This document shows positions 4,748 to 6,648 of a DNA stretch of 6,648 bases, piece after piece. Where the stretch lies: contig JAUWYT010000090.1 in NCBI GenBank assembly GCA_030615705.1, forward strand, positions 1 through 6,648, given 5' to 3'. The translations under genes were made by a program, and so were the position numbers. The notes beneath the pieces were generated by a model. It was not told the DNA's origin. It ran no database searches and was given only the letters and a program-made list of their open reading frames with translations. Positions within the stretch are counted from its first letter, which is position 1. Every line of letters starts with the position of its first letter. This DNA comes from Chloroflexota bacterium. GTDB lineage: Bacteria; Chloroflexota; Anaerolineae; VGOG01.

Positions 4748-6648
4748 ATGCGAGTTACCGAGTTCATAGACGGCTTGGTGAACACGATCCGCCAGCGCAT
4801 GCCGAAGGCGACGATTATCGTGCGCAACCTCATAGAGCACTTTCCAGTCATGAGGTTACCGAAGGCCAAACCGGTGAAGTGGACCAGGTTCGCACGCATG
4901 CGAGCACTGTCGTGGTGGGACATCGCAGCCGTGGCCGCGTTGTTTGCCTGGATCTGTGCACTGGTTTACATCCAGCAATTTCATTGGAGCTTCGTGGGAA
5001 CAGATCAGATCATTCATTACTTCCCGGCGGCTCAGAAAGTGCTCGAGGGGCAAGGGTATCGAGCGTTCGAATTCGATGTCTTTCGCGGTCCGGGCTACCC
5101 GTTGGCGCTCGCCGTTGTCACCCGCTTGCTTCATGGTGATATGTTTGCGGCGGGCAAGGTGATCGCCGTGACGTCCTCCACTTTGTTTCTGCTGTTTTCC
5201 TACTTGCTCTTGCGCAGGGTTTTTGGCCCAATCACAGCCCTGGCTTCCGTGCTGCTGACCATGGGGGTTAACACGTTTGCCTTTGTTTCTTGTGCGAATA
5301 GCACGGACATACCGTTTGTGTGCCTGGCGATGGCCTCGCTGTACTTCACCGTCCGCCAGGAGAAACCTGGGCGACTCGATACCATCCTGGCTGGATTGCT
5401 TGCAGGCCTGGCGCTTACTGTGCGTTGGACGGGTTTGTTCTTGCCGCTCTCTATCTTTGCCAGGATGGTCCTCGTGCCGGGACACAAGCTCGGCCTACGA
5501 TCGAAAATCCAGACCATCGTGGTCTATCTGCTGGCATTCTTGGTCGCCAGTGGTCCGTGGTTGTATGTAAACTACCTGCTCCACGGAAGCCCCCTGTACA
5601 CTAGGGGCGCGATTGCTCTGGATCCAAATATCCTTCCGCCCTCAGCAAGTTTGCTAGATCCTCTACTTCAAGCCCTTAAACAGGAGCCTATAGGCTTTGG
5701 GGTACGGTTTGTGGCCAAGCTATTTGGTTCTTTGCCCGTGGTCATCCAGGGCCTTAACAGCTATCCTGGGGGGGGTAGCTGGGTGATGGCCGGTCGGTTT
5801 TGGGTTCTTATTCCCATAGGATTACTGTTTCTCCTGATGCGGATCGATCGTCTCAAACTGTGGTTCTTGTTGATCTCCGGCATTTGGTGGGCCTCGCTGG
5901 TGCCCATACACTATGAGTCTCGCTTCTATATGCTGTTGATCCCAACCTTCTCGGCCCTGGCGGTCTTTGTCGTTACCACTGGCGTCCTGCCGGATGTAAG
6001 ACTGACGGTTGGCAAAGGGAAGTGGGCGAAGGTCACGCCGGGCTACGCGCTGGATCGCTTGGTTGGCTCCCGGCTGCCCGGCTGGCTGACCATGAATCCA
6101 ACGGGGACAAGCCTCACCAGCCTGGTCTTGATCGGCTTGCTGGCAGCCACGGCTTTCTCGACGGTGAAGCATTTCCAAAGAGACTACCGGTGGCTAAGTG
6201 AGCGGGATGATTACCACCATGAGTTAGCCCGATTTGTTCGTCGGTTGCAAGGGCCGGGGCTGCATCGCCCCATTGGCACGCGGGCATTTTCGCAAGCACG
6301 ATACTGGATACCGCGCGAGTTGGGAACGCCGGTGGCGCCATTGCCGGGGCAGGATTATGAGTCGGTTCTGCCGAAACTCTCCTATGTTCTGTACGATCAA
6401 ATCGAGGACGAGGATATTTTATACGATGGATGGGATGACCCAAAGCTGAGTGCGCTTACTGACCCGCTGCGTGCTCCCGCCAACCTAGAGGCGGTGTATT
6501 ACAAACCACACCCGTACCGCGCTATCCTCTACAGGATCCTGGAGCAGAGCAACCCGGCGGGAATCCTGTCTGCCAGGGCGTCATCTGCTCTGCCACAGAA
6601 CCCAGCCACACAAGCCTTTGACAACGACGCCCAGACCTGGTGGTCGTC
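4748..6648 (+). CDS. GT-C membrane glycosyltransferase (GT39/ArnT-like) with start of a C-terminal F5/8 type C domain; 3' partial
   Basis: Large membrane protein, open from ATG 4748 to the window end (633 codons, no stop), with AGGA at 4735-4738, 9 nt upstream. Enzymes of this class use polyprenyl-phosphate sugars as donors on the outer face of the membrane. A basic cytoplasmic N-terminus (1-56) precedes a first helix (about 57-77). The first outer loop holds GTDQIIHYF (84-92; D86 is the candidate catalytic Asp) and FRGPGYPLAL (112-121), the usual GT39-like pattern. About nine further hydrophobic spans follow (near 135-155, 160-181, 185-201, 211-240, 255-277, 349-365, 371-386, 393-412, 452-472), with HYESRFYMLLIP at 388-399. 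A soluble part (473-607) leads to ASSALPQNPATQAFDNDAQT (611-630) and then WWS, which looks like the first strands of a discoidin/F5-8 type C carbohydrate-binding domain cut by the window edge. Eight G at 5768-5775 encode Gly341-343. The sugar and acceptor are unknown. Confidence 0.85.
   Translation, partial: MRVTEFIDGLVNTIRQRMPKATIIVRNLIEHFPVMRLPKAKPVKWTRFARMRALSWWDIAAVAALFAWICALVYIQQFHWSFVGTDQIIHYFPAAQKVLEGQGYRAFEFDVFRGPGYPLALAVVTRLLHGDMFAAGKVIAVTSSTLFLLFSYLLLRRVFGPITALASVLLTMGVNTFAFVSCANSTDIPFVCLAMASLYFTVRQEKPGRLDTILAGLLAGLALTVRWTGLFLPLSIFARMVLVPGHKLGLRSKIQTIVVYLLAFLVASGPWLYVNYLLHGSPLYTRGAIALDPNILPPSASLLDPLLQALKQEPIGFGVRFVAKLFGSLPVVIQGLNSYPGGGSWVMAGRFWVLIPIGLLFLLMRIDRLKLWFLLISGIWWASLVPIHYESRFYMLLIPTFSALAVFVVTTGVLPDVRLTVGKGKWAKVTPGYALDRLVGSRLPGWLTMNPTGTSLTSLVLIGLLAATAFSTVKHFQRDYRWLSERDDYHHELARFVRRLQGPGLHRPIGTRAFSQARYWIPRELGTPVAPLPGQDYESVLPKLSYVLYDQIEDEDILYDGWDDPKLSALTDPLRAPANLEAVYYKPHPYRAILYRILEQSNPAGILSARASSALPQNPATQAFDNDAQTWWS
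5768..5775 (+). repeat. Run of eight G inside the GT-C glycosyltransferase gene
   Basis: G8 homopolymer encoding Gly341 to Gly343 in a loop before the membrane span at about 349. Loss of one G brings TGA (5784-5786) into frame within a few codons; gain of one G brings TAG (5776-5778) into frame directly. It is either a slippage-prone switch or a chance run. Confidence 0.9.

Noticed and set aside
4729..5139. A 136-codon + strand frame over the start of the GT-C gene
   Set aside because: The GT-C frame from 4748 is far longer, has a good ribosome site and encodes a coherent membrane protein; this frame is out of phase with no family features.
4856..5485. A 209-codon minus-strand frame opposite the GT-C gene
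   Set aside because: Its translation is rich in Gln, Lys, Arg and His, the usual complement of membrane-helix codons, and there is no ribosome site or known motif.

Overview
The window is a piece of a bacterial surface-polysaccharide (exopolysaccharide, capsule or glycan) biosynthesis locus. All recognisable genes are on the + strand. The organism cannot be fixed from sequence alone. GC-rich codon use, Shine-Dalgarno sites of GGAGG type, a polysaccharide co-polymerase fused to its BY-kinase in one chain, a Walker A loop with Glu-Glu before GK, and a GT-C glycosyltransferase that appears to end in an F5/8 type C domain together remind me of Chloroflexota (Anaerolineae-like) metagenomic contigs. 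That is a weak inference.

Layout. Positions 2-1174 hold the C-terminal part of a Wzz/Wzc-type chain-length regulator plus tyrosine kinase, whose start lies before the window. Its last 30 or so codons overprint, in another frame, the 5' end of a decayed short-chain dehydrogenase/reductase (SDR) gene (about 1080-1221). A short stretch with no convincing gene (1222-1330) follows. Then comes a tight gene run: a phosphoglycosyl transferase (1331-2053), a Gfo/Idh/MocA sugar dehydrogenase (2077-3093), a left-handed beta-helix N-acetyltransferase (GTG start at 3087, to 3578), a DegT/DnrJ/EryC1 aminotransferase (3603-4742), and a large multi-membrane-span GT-C glycosyltransferase (4748 to beyond the window end). 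The spacings (23 nt, a 7-nt overlap, 24 nt, 5 nt) indicate one operon from 1331 on.

How the genes work together. The dehydrogenase, aminotransferase and acetyltransferase match the WlbA/WlbC/WlbB (WbpB/WbpE/WbpD) set. That set oxidises C3 of a UDP-GlcNAc-type sugar, aminates it and acetylates the new amine, giving a 2,3-diacetamido sugar nucleotide. The phosphoglycosyl transferase would start a repeat unit on a polyprenyl phosphate, the GT-C enzyme would use a polyprenyl-linked sugar donor outside the membrane, and the co-polymerase/kinase would control chain length and export. The UDP-GlcNAc 6-dehydrogenase (WbpA), flippase and polymerase are not in this window.

Most notable points: the SDR relic that supplies the kinase tail out of frame; the GT-C enzyme with an apparent C-terminal discoidin-like domain; and a run of eight G inside that enzyme, where a one-base slip in either direction gives an immediate stop. 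I did not find a clearly new biological system here.
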